Source of the DNA: Novosphingobium sp. ZN18A2
GTDB taxonomy: Bacteria; Pseudomonadota; Alphaproteobacteria; Sphingomonadales; Sphingomonadaceae
Assembly (NCBI RefSeq): GCF_036784765.1
Contig: NZ_CP136651.1
Span: forward strand, 310,001-374,000
Direction of reading: 5' to 3'
Length of the DNA stretch: 64,000 bases
Below, piece after piece: positions 41,692 to 51,232 of the stretch; the stretch's first letter is position 1, and each line of letters begins with the position of its first letter. A program made the translations under genes and the position numbers. The notes below the pieces were generated by a model. That model was not told the DNA's origin and ran no database searches. It saw nothing but the letters and a program-made list of their open reading frames with translations.

Positions 41692-44270
41692 CAGCGCACC
41701 AGCTCCAGTAGTTCGGCGAAGGGGTTGCCCGGTGAAACCGTACCGCGCGCCCTGGGATGGTGCGAACGGGCCGGGCGGCGCGGACGCGCGGGCCGCCAGT
41801 GCCACAGGGGCGGGGCGGGGGCGCCGTGCTCGCTATCGTCAAGGCGGCGCGGCATGATCACCCGGAAACCGGCGTCGCGCAGAAGCGCAGCATGGCTTGC
41901 CCCGGCAAGGCCCATCGACCGGGCGAGCGCGGGTTTCAGCCTGAAACGCCGCGCCCCGCTGCCGTCCCCGCTGCCGTCATTGCCCGCACGCGCATCGTGC
42001 GCTTCGCGCAGCAGGCGTTCGGCCAGGTCGACGCGGATCGCCTGCTTGCCGCAGCGGCGATAGCCTGGCCCTGCATTGGCGGCGGGCAGCACGGCAGGCA
42101 TCGCTGACGACGGATGCGGGATGCGCGCGCCGCCAATGGTCGCCAGCGTATGCCATGCCGCGATTGCCGCAGGCTTCAGCGTTGCCGGAGCAAAGATATC
42201 GAGCGCCCCCACCGTGACGCCAAGCCGGCGCAAAAGGTGGCGCTGGCGCTTGTCGAGCCGTTCGATCCCCGAATCCGCGCGCGCCAGCACGCCGCCGCGT
42301 TCGACAAGGTGCAGCAGGAGCGCACGAATCTCCGGCCCGGCATCGGCGTCGCGGCTGGCGGCGTCCAGTTTGCGCAGGGCGTGCAGCGGGCGCGCAAAAC
42401 GACGCGCCAGCCAGCTTTCCAGCGCCATGGTCACATGATCGACGCTGGCGCCGTCCAGCCGGTCGAGCGACGGATCGAGCCGCAGGCGCGGGTCGAGCAG
42501 GTCGCGCCCGGCTTCCAGCCTTGCCACCGGCGCGCCGTTCCAGCGGATTTCGCCGGCTTCCAGTTCGATTTCCGCTTCGTCGCCGTTTGCCGCGGCAACC
42601 AGCGCGCCCGCGCGCTTTGCCAGCAGGCCCGACAGGTGCTTTTCCGCCGCTGCCAGCAACAGCTTGTGATCGCCGTGCCGTGCGCGCGGATCGACCACGA
42701 AGCGGAAGCCTTCCAGCCGGCCGATGGTCTCGTCATCCACCATGACGTCGTTCGTGTCGGACAGCGAAACCGGCAGCAGCCCGGCATCGGGGCCGAGCTT
42801 CTTCATCAGCAGTGCGGTGCGCCGGTTCACGAACCGTTCGGTCAGCCGCGCGTGGAGCGCGTCGGAAAGCCGCGCTTCCACCGCGCGGGCGCGCGCCGCC
42901 ATCTCTTCCTTCGCCAGCACCCAGTCGGGCCGCTGCGCGATATAGGCCCAGCTGCGGATCGCGGAGATGCGACCCTGCAGCGTGTCTATATCGCCCGAAG
43001 GGTTGTCCAGCTGGGCGATCGCCTGGGCGACATAGTCTGCCCCCAGGTATCCGCCGCGCAAGTCCTGCCACAGCCGCGCGACGAAGCGTGAATGGGTTTC
43101 GGCCCCGTGCTGGCGGAAATCGGGCAGCGAACAGACGGCCCAGAAGCGTTCGACCAGCCGCTCCCCCCGCACCGTTCCGGCAATGGCCGGGTCTTCGGAA
43201 AGGCGGCGCAGCACGGCCAGGTCTATCGCTTCGGGCGCGGGGGCGAGTTCCGGTTCCGGCGGCGGGCTTTCAAGCCCCGAAAGAAGCGTGTCGATGCTCG
43301 TGAAGTCGAGATCGGATTCGCGCCAGAACAGCTTGGTCAGCGGCGGAAAGCGATGCTCCTCGATCGCGAAGACCTCTTCGGGCGCGAATTCCGCGGTGCG
43401 GCCACCCATTCCGGCAAGCGTAGAAAAGGTGCCGTCGCGCTGGTGCCGCCCGGCGCGTCCGGCGATCTGGGCCATTTCGGTAACGGTCAGCCGCCGCTGG
43501 CGCTTTCCGTCGAACTTGGAAAGACCGGCAAAGGCAACGTGGCCGATATCGAGGTTCAGCCCCATGCCGATGGCATCGGTGGCGACAAGGTAATCGACCT
43601 CGCCCGCCTGGTACATCGCGACCTGCTTGTTGCGCGTTTCGGGGCTGAGCGCGCCCATCACCACCGCGGAACCGCCGCGAAAGCGCCGCAGCATTTCCGC
43701 GATCGCATAGACCTGCTCGGCCGAGAAGGCGACGATCGCGCTGCGCGGCGGCACGCGGCTGAGCTTTTTGGGTTCGACGTGGCTTAGCGTTGAAAAGCGC
43801 GGGCGGCTTATCACCTCAACGCCGGGCACCAGCGCCTTGACCACCGGTTCTATCACCGATGACCCCAGCAGCATCGTCTCTTCGCGGCCGCGCGTGTGCA
43901 GCAGGCGATCCGTGAAAATGTGCCCGCGTTCGGGGTCGGCGGAAAGCTGAGCTTCGTCCAGCGCGATGAAGGCGAGGTCGGGATTGCGCGGCATGGCCTC
44001 CGCCGTGCAGAGCATCCAGCGCGCGCCGGGTGGCTCAATCCGTTCCTCGCCGGTGATCAGCGCAACCTGGTGTTCGCCCTTGATCGCGCAGACCCGGTCG
44101 TAAACCTCGCGTGCCAGCAGGCGCAGCGGAAATCCGATGGCGCCGGACGAATGGGCGATCATCCGTTCTATCGCCAGGTGCGTCTTGCCGGTGTTGGTCG
44201 GGCCAAGCACCGCCTTGACCGCGCTGTCGCGGCCCTTTGCTGGAACCCGCGCGGGCGAGAGCATGGCCAT
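41691..44270 (-). CDS. Suv3-like DExH-box RNA helicase
   Basis: About 859 residues. The N-terminal helicase core has Walker A VLGPTNTGKTHLAIERM, the DEAQ box FIALDEAQLSAD, MGALSPETRNKQ, and the motif VI region QIAGRAGRHQRDGTF; this is the Suv3/MTR4-related group of mitochondrial and alphaproteobacterial RNA helicases. The C-terminal part is long, alpha-helical and basic near its end. Role in RNA turnover is inferred from the family. The start is uncertain: the frame runs to a GTG at 44360; ATG 44270 or 44264 also fit. It is coupled to the S4 gene. Confidence 0.85.
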   Translation of the reverse strand: MAMLSPARVPAKGRDSAVKAVLGPTNTGKTHLAIERMIAHSSGAIGFPLRLLAREVYDRVCAIKGEHQVALITGEERIEPPGARWMLCTAEAMPRNPDLAFIALDEAQLSADPERGHIFTDRLLHTRGREETMLLGSSVIEPVVKALVPGVEVISRPRFSTLSHVEPKKLSRVPPRSAIVAFSAEQVYAIAEMLRRFRGGSAVVMGALSPETRNKQVAMYQAGEVDYLVATDAIGMGLNLDIGHVAFAGLSKFDGKRQRRLTVTEMAQIAGRAGRHQRDGTFSTLAGMGGRTAEFAPEEVFAIEEHRFPPLTKLFWRESDLDFTSIDTLLSGLESPPPEPELAPAPEAIDLAVLRRLSEDPAIAGTVRGERLVERFWAVCSLPDFRQHGAETHSRFVARLWQDLRGGYLGADYVAQAIAQLDNPSGDIDTLQGRISAIRSWAYIAQRPDWVLAKEEMAARARAVEARLSDALHARLTERFVNRRTALLMKKLGPDAGLLPVSLSDTNDVMVDDETIGRLEGFRFVVDPRARHGDHKLLLAAAEKHLSGLLAKRAGALVAAANGDEAEIELEAGEIRWNGAPVARLEAGRDLLDPRLRLDPSLDRLDGASVDHVTMALESWLARRFARPLHALRKLDAASRDADAGPEIRALLLHLVERGGVLARADSGIERLDKRQRHLLRRLGVTVGALDIFAPATLKPAAIAAWHTLATIGGARIPHPSSAMPAVLPAANAGPGYRRCGKQAIRVDLAERLLREAHDARAGNDGSGDGSGARRFRLKPALARSMGLAGASHAALLRDAGFRVIMPRRLDDSEHGAPAPPLWHWRPARPRRPARSHHPRARGTVSPGNPFAELLELVR

Positions 44271-44465
44271 GAGGGAAATGTGGCACTCCGCCCGCGCCTT
44301 CGCAAGGACGCGCCATCGCATTTCCACCGCGCGCGCGGCGATTGCGGGGCTGGTTTTCACCCGGAATTAACCTTACCGGTGCAGGGCAGGGGCGCACACC
44401 AGCATGGTGCCCGCCCGTCATGCAGTCACGCGGCGGGCGTGCCGGAAGGGACGGAAACGAGGGGC

Positions 44466-46064
44466 GTGTTCACACCGCGCGAACAACTTGCAGGCTTTCC
44501 CGTCGACGACGGGCCTTTTGCCGTGCAGGATTCCGGCCTCACGTTCCGGCAGCGCATCAAGGCGATGCCCTCCGCCGCACCGGAAGACCCGGCAGAGCCC
44601 GAATCGAACCCGCGTCCGGCCTGGTTCGATCGTATTGCCGCGCGAATCCCCGGTTTCGATGCCGCACGGTCACGGTCGGGCGAATTCGACTGGGCGCCCG
44701 ATCTTGCGGAAAATATCGGCAGTGCGCGCTGGTTTCGCGGGCTGGCAACCTTTGCCGGGCTGACGATGGTCGCGCTGGCGATGTGGCCCGATTTCTCCCC
44801 GGTAGAGGCCGCTCCGATGGTGCGCATGGACCTTCCTGCAAGCCGTGAAATGCGCTCTGTCGGTGTGCAGCCGCTTGCGCTCGGCGGGTTGAGCGGCCGC
44901 CACTGGGATGCCAACGCGATGGCCGTCCCGCTGGCCAGCGCGCCCGAACGGCCCAGCGTGAACCTTGTCGCGACGCTTGGCGCTGGCGACAGTTTCGACA
45001 AGATGCTGCAGCGCGCGGGCGTTGGCGGGTTCGATGCGGGGCGCATTTCCGCGCTTGTCGAAAAGACGGTGCCAGTATCGTCGCTGCGCCCCGGTACGCG
45101 CTTTTCCATCACGCTTGGCAGCCGCGCCGATCCGGCGACGCCGCGCCCGCTTGAGGCGCTTTCATTCCGCGCGCGCTTCGATCTCGACCTGTCGTTGACG
45201 CGGCAGGGCGAGGGCTTCGCGCTGGCGCGCAAGACCATCCCCGTCGATGCCACGCCGCTGCGCATTCGCGGCATCGTGGGATCAAGCCTGTTCCGTTCGG
45301 CCCGCGCCGCCGGTGCGCCCGCCAGCGCGGTGCAGGAATACCTGCAAACGCTGGACCAGCACGGCCAGCTGGACGAGATGGCCCCGTCCGACGAATTCGA
45401 CATGGTGATCGGCTACAAGCGCGCGGCGGGCGGCGCGGTGCAGGTGGGCGACCTGCTCTATGCCGGGCTGGAGCGTGACGGAAAGCCGCGCACCGAACTG
45501 GTTCGCTTTGGCGCGGCGGGCAATTTCTACGACGCGCTGGACGACGGTAACGGTGCGGGCACGGCGCAAAGCTATTCGCTGGGTATGCCGGTGGCCAACG
45601 GGCACGAAACCTCTCCCTTCGGGATGCGGCGGCACCCGATCCTGGGCTATGTGCGAATGCATGACGGCATTGACTATGGCGCGCCGATGGGATCGCCGAT
45701 CTATGCGGTGGCCGATGGCGTGGTGTCCTTTGCCGGGCGGCGCGGCGGTTATGGCAATTTCGTGAAGCTGGACAACGGCGGCGGGATCGCCACCGGGTAT
45801 GGCCACATGAGCCGCATCGCCGTGTCCGGCGGCCAGCCCGTGCGGCGCGGTCAGGTGATCGGCTATGTCGGTTCCACCGGGCTTTCCACCGGCCCGCACC
45901 TCCACTTCGAGGTGCGCCGAAACGGCCGCCCGATCGACCCGGCATCGGTGAATTTCGTGGTAAGTCAACCGGCGGTGCCCGATGCCAAACTGCCCGAGAT
46001 CCGTTCGCGCCTGAAAGAGCTTCTGGCTGTCCAGCCCGGCGCGGCGCTGACCGCGGTCAACTGA
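44466..46064 (+). CDS. M23-family peptidoglycan endopeptidase with N-terminal membrane anchor
   Basis: A 532-residue protein: a cytoplasmic tail of about 95 residues, one membrane helix (GLATFAGLTMVALAMW, about 97-112), a periplasmic stalk with a LysM-like/OapA-like segment (VNLVATLGAGDSFDKMLQRAG), and the M23 domain with metal-binding HPILGYVRMHDGIDYGAP and the second motif GPHLHFEVRRNG. It cuts peptide crosslinks or cross-bridges in peptidoglycan. It starts with GTG at 44466, just after a GAGGGG. The frame is open upstream to 43896 but antisense to the helicase. Divergent from the helicase gene. Confidence 0.88.
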   Translation: MFTPREQLAGFPVDDGPFAVQDSGLTFRQRIKAMPSAAPEDPAEPESNPRPAWFDRIAARIPGFDAARSRSGEFDWAPDLAENIGSARWFRGLATFAGLTMVALAMWPDFSPVEAAPMVRMDLPASREMRSVGVQPLALGGLSGRHWDANAMAVPLASAPERPSVNLVATLGAGDSFDKMLQRAGVGGFDAGRISALVEKTVPVSSLRPGTRFSITLGSRADPATPRPLEALSFRARFDLDLSLTRQGEGFALARKTIPVDATPLRIRGIVGSSLFRSARAAGAPASAVQEYLQTLDQHGQLDEMAPSDEFDMVIGYKRAAGGAVQVGDLLYAGLERDGKPRTELVRFGAAGNFYDALDDGNGAGTAQSYSLGMPVANGHETSPFGMRRHPILGYVRMHDGIDYGAPMGSPIYAVADGVVSFAGRRGGYGNFVKLDNGGGIATGYGHMSRIAVSGGQPVRRGQVIGYVGSTGLSTGPHLHFEVRRNGRPIDPASVNFVVSQPAVPDAKLPEIRSRLKELLAVQPGAALTAVN

Positions 46065-46169
46065 CGCCAACCGGCGGCCCGCTCCCGCCAATTACATCTC
46101 CGTCAATTACATCCCGGTCAAAGCGCGCAATTGCCCGGACGGGCCGAACCGCTTAAGAACGCGGCCATC

Positions 46170-47165
46170 ATGACCGCCGCCTATCCCCACACCCGCCTGC
46201 GCCGCACCCGCGCCAGCGCGTGGAGCCGCACCATGCACCGCGAAACGGTGCTGGCCCCCGCCAACCTGATCTGGCCGCTTTTCGTTACCGAAGGCGCCGG
46301 CGTGGAAGAGCCTGTCGGTTCGCTTCCCGGCGTTTCGCGCTGGTCGGTGGACCTCATCGTGAAGCGCGCGAAGGAAGCGGTTTCGCTTGGCATCCCGTGC
46401 CTTGCGCTGTTTCCCAACACCCCGCGCGACTTGCGCAGCGACAACGGGCTGGAAGCGATGAACCCGGACAACCTGATGTGCCGCGCCACGCGCGCCATCA
46501 AGGATGCCTGCGGCGAGGATATCGGCGTGCTGACCGACGTTGCGCTCGACCCCTATACCAGCCACGGGCAGGACGGGTTGATCGACGGCGGCGGCTATGT
46601 GCTGAACGACGACACGGTGGAAGTGCTGATCGGGCAGAGCCTGAACCAGGCGAACGCCGGGGCCGACGTCATTGCGCCGTCGGACATGATGGATGGGCGC
46701 ATCGGCCTGATCCGCCAGGCGCTGGAAGCCGAAGGGCACCACAACGTCCAGATCATGAGCTATGCCGCCAAGTATGCGTCCGCATTCTATGGCCCGTTCC
46801 GCGACGCGGTAGGATCGCGCGGGCTGCTGAAGGGCGACAAGAAAACCTACCAGATGGACCCGGCCAATACCGAGGAGGCGCTGCGCGAAGTGGCGATGGA
46901 CCTGTCCGAAGGCGCGGACAGCGTGATGGTGAAGCCGGGCCTGCCCTATCTCGACATCGTGCGCCGCGTGAAGGAACGGTTTGAGGTTCCCGTTTTCGCC
47001 TATCAGGTGAGCGGCGAATACGCGATGATAGAGGCCGCCGCCGCCGCGGGGGCTGGGGACCGCGATGCGCTGGTGCTTGAAACGCTGCTCGCCTTCCGCC
47101 GTGCCGGGTGTTCCGGTGTGCTGACGTATCATGCCGCCCACGCCGCACGCCTGCTGAATGGCTGA
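46170..47165 (+). CDS. hemB: porphobilinogen synthase (delta-aminolevulinate dehydratase), Mg-type
   Basis: Joins two 5-aminolevulinate molecules into porphobilinogen. The 331-residue TIM barrel has the two Schiff-base lysines (K201 in SYAAKYASAFYGPFRDA and K255 in VMVKPGLPYLD). In place of the cysteine cluster of zinc enzymes it reads DVALDPYTSHGQDG, so it should be a Zn-independent, Mg-stimulated form, as in related alphaproteobacteria. The start ATG 46170 (MTAAYPHTRLRRTR) is preferred over an upstream TTG at 46131. It overlaps the GNAT gene by 8 bp. Confidence 0.96.
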   Translation: MTAAYPHTRLRRTRASAWSRTMHRETVLAPANLIWPLFVTEGAGVEEPVGSLPGVSRWSVDLIVKRAKEAVSLGIPCLALFPNTPRDLRSDNGLEAMNPDNLMCRATRAIKDACGEDIGVLTDVALDPYTSHGQDGLIDGGGYVLNDDTVEVLIGQSLNQANAGADVIAPSDMMDGRIGLIRQALEAEGHHNVQIMSYAAKYASAFYGPFRDAVGSRGLLKGDKKTYQMDPANTEEALREVAMDLSEGADSVMVKPGLPYLDIVRRVKERFEVPVFAYQVSGEYAMIEAAAAAGAGDRDALVLETLLAFRRAGCSGVLTYHAAHAARLLNG

Positions 47166-47712
47166 ATTCCGTCTCGAGACGGACCGCCTTGCGCTGCGCT
47201 CGTGGCGCGGGGATGACGTGACGGCGTTTCACGGCATCTGCGCGGACCCCAAGGTCATGGCAACGCTTGGCCCGGTGATGAGCCGTGCCGAAACCGAAGC
47301 GCTGATCGGGCGGGTGCAAGCGATGGAGGCCGAACACGGCCATACCTTCTGGGCGATGGAGCGGCTGGAAGACGCGCGGCTGATCGGCTGGTGCGGGGCG
47401 ATCCGCGGCAATGCCGGTCCGGTTGACGGCAAGGCGGAGATCGGCTGGCGGCTCGCTTCGGACTGCTGGGGCAAGGGCTATGCCGGCGAAGCCGCGCGTG
47501 CGAGTGTTCGCTGGGCTTTCGCGCACTTGCCGGACGATGCGATCTTCGCGATCACCAACGTCAACAACACGCGCAGCCGGGCGGTGATGGAACGGCTGGG
47601 GATGCGTTACAGGCCGGACCTCGATTTCGGCCACCCGCGCATCGATCCCGCCGATCCGCTTTACCCGCACGTGACCTATCGCCTTGGCCGCGAGGAATGG
47701 AGAGAGCCATGA
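47158..47712 (+). CDS. GNAT N-acetyltransferase (RimJ-like)
   Basis: A 184-residue acetyltransferase of the RimJ/RimL type: FRLETDRLALRSWRGDDVTAFHGI at the start, EIGWRLASDCWGKGYAGEAARASVRWAF with the acetyl-CoA binding motif A (GKGYAGEA), and VNNTRSRAVMERLGMRY for motif B. The acceptor is unknown. It overlaps hemB at its start, and the gamma carbonic anhydrase gene begins inside its stop codon, so four genes are tightly packed. Confidence 0.88.
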   Translation: MAEFRLETDRLALRSWRGDDVTAFHGICADPKVMATLGPVMSRAETEALIGRVQAMEAEHGHTFWAMERLEDARLIGWCGAIRGNAGPVDGKAEIGWRLASDCWGKGYAGEAARASVRWAFAHLPDDAIFAITNVNNTRSRAVMERLGMRYRPDLDFGHPRIDPADPLYPHVTYRLGREEWREP

Positions 47713-48284
47713 ACCGTCCCGATGTCACCATCATGCCGATCCACGGCAAGCACCCGCGCATCCACGAAAGCGCCTTTATCGCGCCGGGGTGCCGGATCAT
47801 CGGCGACGTGGAGATCGGGCCGGACGTATCCATCTGGTACAACTGCGTGTTGCGCGCCGATGTAAGCCGCATCGTGATCGGCGCGCGCAGCAACGTGCAG
47901 GACGGCACGGTGATCCATTGCGACGGCCCGCAGCCGGGTGCACCCGACGGGTTTCCCACGATCATCGGTGAATCGGTGCTGATCGGGCACATGGCGATGG
48001 TCCACGGCTGCACGCTGGAAGACCGCGCTTTCGTCGGCCTGGGCGCGGTGGTGATGAACGGGGCGGCGATCGAAAGCGATGCGATGCTGGCGGCCGGCGC
48101 CATGCTGACACCGGGCAAGCGCGTTGAATCGCGTCAGCTTTGGGGCGGCCGTCCCGCGGCCTTCATGCGCGAACTGGACGACAAGGCCATCGAAGGGATG
48201 CAACTGGGCGTCACCCATTATGTCCACAACGGCAAGGCGCACGCCCACGCGCTGGAACAGGCCTTTGGCAAAGCCGAAGCCTGA
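47709..48284 (+). CDS. gamma-class carbonic anhydrase family protein
   Basis: A 191-residue left-handed beta-helix made of hexapeptide repeats: GCRIIGDVEIGPDVSIWYNCVLRADV. Metal-ligand histidines are in VQDGTVIHCDG and ESVLIGHMAMVHGCTLE, and the ligand-region pattern is conserved, so it can bind zinc or iron. Members include true anhydrases and YrdA-like proteins, so activity is not certain. ATG 47709 overlaps the GNAT stop (ATGA). Confidence 0.9.
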   Translation: MNRPDVTIMPIHGKHPRIHESAFIAPGCRIIGDVEIGPDVSIWYNCVLRADVSRIVIGARSNVQDGTVIHCDGPQPGAPDGFPTIIGESVLIGHMAMVHGCTLEDRAFVGLGAVVMNGAAIESDAMLAAGAMLTPGKRVESRQLWGGRPAAFMRELDDKAIEGMQLGVTHYVHNGKAHAHALEQAFGKAEA

Positions 48285-48552
48285 CCTGCCAGACGCGGCG
48301 GCGGTTCGCGCGCTTGTCGATGGCGAGGGGCGGCTATCGGTTCGCGTGACGCCGGGCGCGAAAGTGGAAAGCGTCGCGCTCGACAGCGGGCGCCTTGCTG
48401 TCAAGGTGCGGGCCAAGCCGGAAGACGGCAAGGCCAATGCGGCGGTGATCCGCCTTCTCGCCGCGGCGCTTGGCGAAGCGCCAAGCCGGATCGAATTGTT
48501 GCGCGGCGCAACTTCGCGTGAAAAGCAGTTCCGGATTCCGGATCGGGGCTGA
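48265..48552 (+). CDS. DUF167 (YggU) family protein
   Basis: A 95-residue protein with the DUF167 pattern: LSVRVTPGAKVESVALDSGRLAVKVRAKPEDGKANAAVIRLLAAALGEAPSRIEL. Structure is known for the family, function is not. No ATG is available. TTG at 48265 (AKPKPDLPD next), which overlaps the end of the carbonic anhydrase gene by 20 bp, is the likely start; the frame extends further upstream only as an antisense-free overlap. Confidence 0.8.
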   Translation: MAKPKPDLPDAAAVRALVDGEGRLSVRVTPGAKVESVALDSGRLAVKVRAKPEDGKANAAVIRLLAAALGEAPSRIELLRGATSREKQFRIPDRG

Positions 48553-48572
48553 TCCCGGAGCGGAAAGGCGCT

Positions 48573-49841
48573 TTAACCGTTCCGTTCGTGGTCCGACCAG
48601 TGTTCCGGCCCGGTCCGGCTGGCGCGAAGCCGCAGGGCCAGCCCCAGCGCAACGCCCACCCCGATCGCCGTGGTCAGGTCGACCGCGACGGTCAGCACCA
48701 GCGTCAGCACCAGCAGAAGGCGGTCCGTAATCGGCGCGCGCATGTATTCGCGCCACTTGTGCGGCTCGCTCATGTTCCACGATACCATCATCAGCACCGC
48801 CGCGAGCGCGGGCATCGCCATGTATCCGGCCAGCGGGGCGGCCACGATCATCACCAGCAGGATCGTCACCGCATGGGCAAGGCCGGCAACCGGTGTGCGT
48901 CCGCCCGCGCGCACATTGGTGGCGGTGCGCGCGATGGCGCCGGTCGCGGGCATGCCGCCGAACAGCGCGGAGGCCATGTTGGCCCAGCCTTGCGCCAGCA
49001 CTTCCGCGTTGGAACGGTGCTTGCCCTCTATCAGCCTGTCGGCAACCATCGCGGACAGCAGCGATTCTATTGCTGCAAGGAACGCGATGACGAAGGCTGA
49101 CGGGAGCAGGTCGTCAATGCGGGCGAGCGTGATTTTCGGCACCGAAGGCATCGGCAACCCGCGCGGCAATTCGCCATAACGCGATGCGATCGTGTCGACC
49201 GGCAGGTGCAGCGCGAAGACCGCTGCGGAGACGACAGCCACCGCCACGATCATTCCCGGAAGGCGCGGAAACAGGCGGCGCAATACGATGATCAGCGCCA
49301 GTGCGCCCGCTCCGGCGCCGGCTGTCTGCCAGTCGATCGTCCCGCGCGCGGCCCACAACGCGGCCATCTTCGGCCCGAAGTCGGCGGGCAGCTTGGCAAC
49401 GTCCAGCCCCAGGAAGTCTTTCAGTTGGCTCGATCCGATGATGATGGCAATGCCGATGGTGAAGCCGTTGACCACGGGTTCGGGCACATAGGCGATCAGG
49501 CTTCCGGCGCGCAGCAGCCCGCCCACGATAAGGATCGCGCCCGCCATCAGTGTTGCCAGAACCAGCCCGTCGTATCCGTGCTGCGCGACCACGCCATAGA
49601 CCACGACGATGAACGCGCCGGTCGGCCCGCCGATCTGGACGCGGCTGCCGCCGAGAAGCGAAATGAAGAACCCGCCGATGATCGCGGTAATCAGCCCATT
49701 GGCCGGATTCGCGCCCGACGCGATGGCAATGGCAATGCTGAGCGGAATGGCGACCATCGCAACGGTCACGCCCGCCAGAACATCGGCGCGCAGCTGGGGA
49801 AGGCTGTAGTCCTCCAGCGTGGTCAGCAATTTGGGCTTCAT
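48573..49841 (-). CDS. SulP-family anion transporter lacking a STAS domain
   Basis: A 422-residue membrane transporter of the SulP/SLC26 family, with about 12-14 hydrophobic segments. The SulP signature at the N-terminus is RADVLAGVTVAMVAIPLSIAIAIASGANP, followed by GPTGAFIVVVYGVV, and FGGMPATGAIARTATNVRAGGRTPVAG near residue 300. The protein ends right after the last membrane segment, so the cytoplasmic STAS domain found in most members is missing. Substrate (sulfate, bicarbonate, dicarboxylate) is not clear. Convergent with DUF167. Confidence 0.9.
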   Translation of the reverse strand: MKPKLLTTLEDYSLPQLRADVLAGVTVAMVAIPLSIAIAIASGANPANGLITAIIGGFFISLLGGSRVQIGGPTGAFIVVVYGVVAQHGYDGLVLATLMAGAILIVGGLLRAGSLIAYVPEPVVNGFTIGIAIIIGSSQLKDFLGLDVAKLPADFGPKMAALWAARGTIDWQTAGAGAGALALIIVLRRLFPRLPGMIVAVAVVSAAVFALHLPVDTIASRYGELPRGLPMPSVPKITLARIDDLLPSAFVIAFLAAIESLLSAMVADRLIEGKHRSNAEVLAQGWANMASALFGGMPATGAIARTATNVRAGGRTPVAGLAHAVTILLVMIVAAPLAGYMAMPALAAVLMMVSWNMSEPHKWREYMRAPITDRLLLVLTLVLTVAVDLTTAIGVGVALGLALRLRASRTGPEHWSDHERNG

Positions 49842-49910
49842 GAACGCCCGCTAATGGGTAGTCGGTCCGATCCGCAAGGAATTTCTGGCGCGGACTGTAC
49901 TTTCGCTGCT

Positions 49911-50351
49911 TCAGGAATTGTCGGGGTCGCGCCCCATGCCCATCGCCATGCGAAACAGCACGTCGCTCATCGAGTCGGCAATCTGGGTATCGGGCGTTTC
50001 CGTTTCCCGGATAGCGCGCTGCATGCAGGTTGCCCACTGCGCGGCCAGGTTGCGGCTGATCGCGAACGGGGCGTGCAGGCTCATCATGCACTTGCCCGGA
50101 TTGGCATCGAACCAGTCGCGCGGGCCGCCCGACCAGCCAGCCAGGAACGATGCAAGCGCATCGCGCATATGCGTCAGGTCTTCGGAATGGATCGCCCGCA
50201 GGTCCGCATACTCGGGTTCGCTCTCCATCAGGTCATAGAACCGGTCCGTGATTTTGCGCAGGGCATCGTGCCCGCCGATGCGTTCGAACGGTGTGGCGGG
50301 AACGGTATTGTTGGCCAGCGTGTCGCGCTGGCGATCGGTGGTGGTTGGCAA
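49911..50351 (-). CDS. group II truncated haemoglobin
   Basis: A 146-residue 2-on-2 globin. Key positions: FERIGGHDALRKITDRFYDLM with B10 tyrosine (Y39), the proximal histidine in MMSLHAPFAISR (H93) and the G8 tryptophan in AAQWATCMQRA (W106), the usual group II residues. Likely roles are oxygen or NO chemistry. An N-terminal extension of about 20 residues precedes the globin fold. It lies alone, upstream of the SulP gene on the same strand. Confidence 0.9.
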   Translation of the reverse strand: MPTTTDRQRDTLANNTVPATPFERIGGHDALRKITDRFYDLMESEPEYADLRAIHSEDLTHMRDALASFLAGWSGGPRDWFDANPGKCMMSLHAPFAISRNLAAQWATCMQRAIRETETPDTQIADSMSDVLFRMAMGMGRDPDNS

Positions 50352-50622
50352 GGATTTGCTCCAGTGGACGCAGGACTACGATTTTCGCGGTTAGGGCGCG
50401 AATGTGCAACCTGCCTTGATCGGCATCAAATCGCATTGTTTTCATGCGGGTTCTTGTCGCATCCGCGCAAAGGTGCTGGCCATCGCCCTCTGTCCGCGCC
50501 ACGGCGGGGCTGACAGTTGCATGAATTGCAGGAAATGCAGTTGCAAACTGCGCGCAAAGCCGTTGCGCCGCCGCCGAAAGGCGCTAGGGTGCGCGCCGAA
50601 CCCCGCACCCATGAGGAGAGAT

Positions 50623-51213
50623 ATGCGCAAGGCGATCCGGATCGGCCGCTATGGACTGTTGATCGCTGGCGCTGTTGCGGTGCTTTCGGGGTGCAGCGAC
50701 AAGGAAACCGGGCCTGACGATACCGATACGTCGGCCGCGGCGCCCATCGTGGCAACACCGCTGCCCGCGATCACGTCCGACCCGGAAGCGGCCAAGCCGC
50801 TGACCAGCTTCGAAGGCAAGGACGCCAACCACGATGGCGCGATCAGCCAGGCCGAATACGCCAAGGCCGCGCAAAGCATCTTCCAGATGATGGACGCGGA
50901 CCAGAACGGCACCGTCACCGTGCAGGAAATGGACGCGGCCCGCACCGCGCTGGGTATCGGCGATGCGGCGCTGTCTTCGGAAAAGCTGATCCAGCAGGCC
51001 GATAGCGACGGTGACGGAAAGCTAACGCTGGGCGAATGGATGGCCAACGCCAACGCCCAGTTCGACAAGATGGACACCAATCAGGACGGTTCCATCGACA
51101 GACAGGAATGGGATGCCGCGCACCAGCCGTCCACGCCGTCCGACAATGCTTTGAACGAAGCCGTTCCTGGCGCGACCGCCTCAACCGGCAGCAAGCCGGC
51201 AAAATCCAAGTAA
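50623..51213 (+). CDS. EF-hand lipoprotein
   Basis: A 196-residue lipoprotein (lipobox VLSGC, cysteine at about residue 24) with four EF-hand-like loops: DANHDGAISQAE, DADQNGTVTVQE, DSDGDGKLTLGE and DTNQDGSIDRQE. It should bind several Ca2+ ions in the periplasm or at the outer membrane. The start ATG 50623 (MRKAIRIGRYG) follows a GAGGAGAG; an in-frame ATG at 50611 is possible. It ends at the terminator shared with clpA. Confidence 0.82.
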   Translation: MRKAIRIGRYGLLIAGAVAVLSGCSDKETGPDDTDTSAAAPIVATPLPAITSDPEAAKPLTSFEGKDANHDGAISQAEYAKAAQSIFQMMDADQNGTVTVQEMDAARTALGIGDAALSSEKLIQQADSDGDGKLTLGEWMANANAQFDKMDTNQDGSIDRQEWDAAHQPSTPSDNALNEAVPGATASTGSKPAKSK

Positions 51214-51232
51214 GTATCTGTAATTAAAAGAA

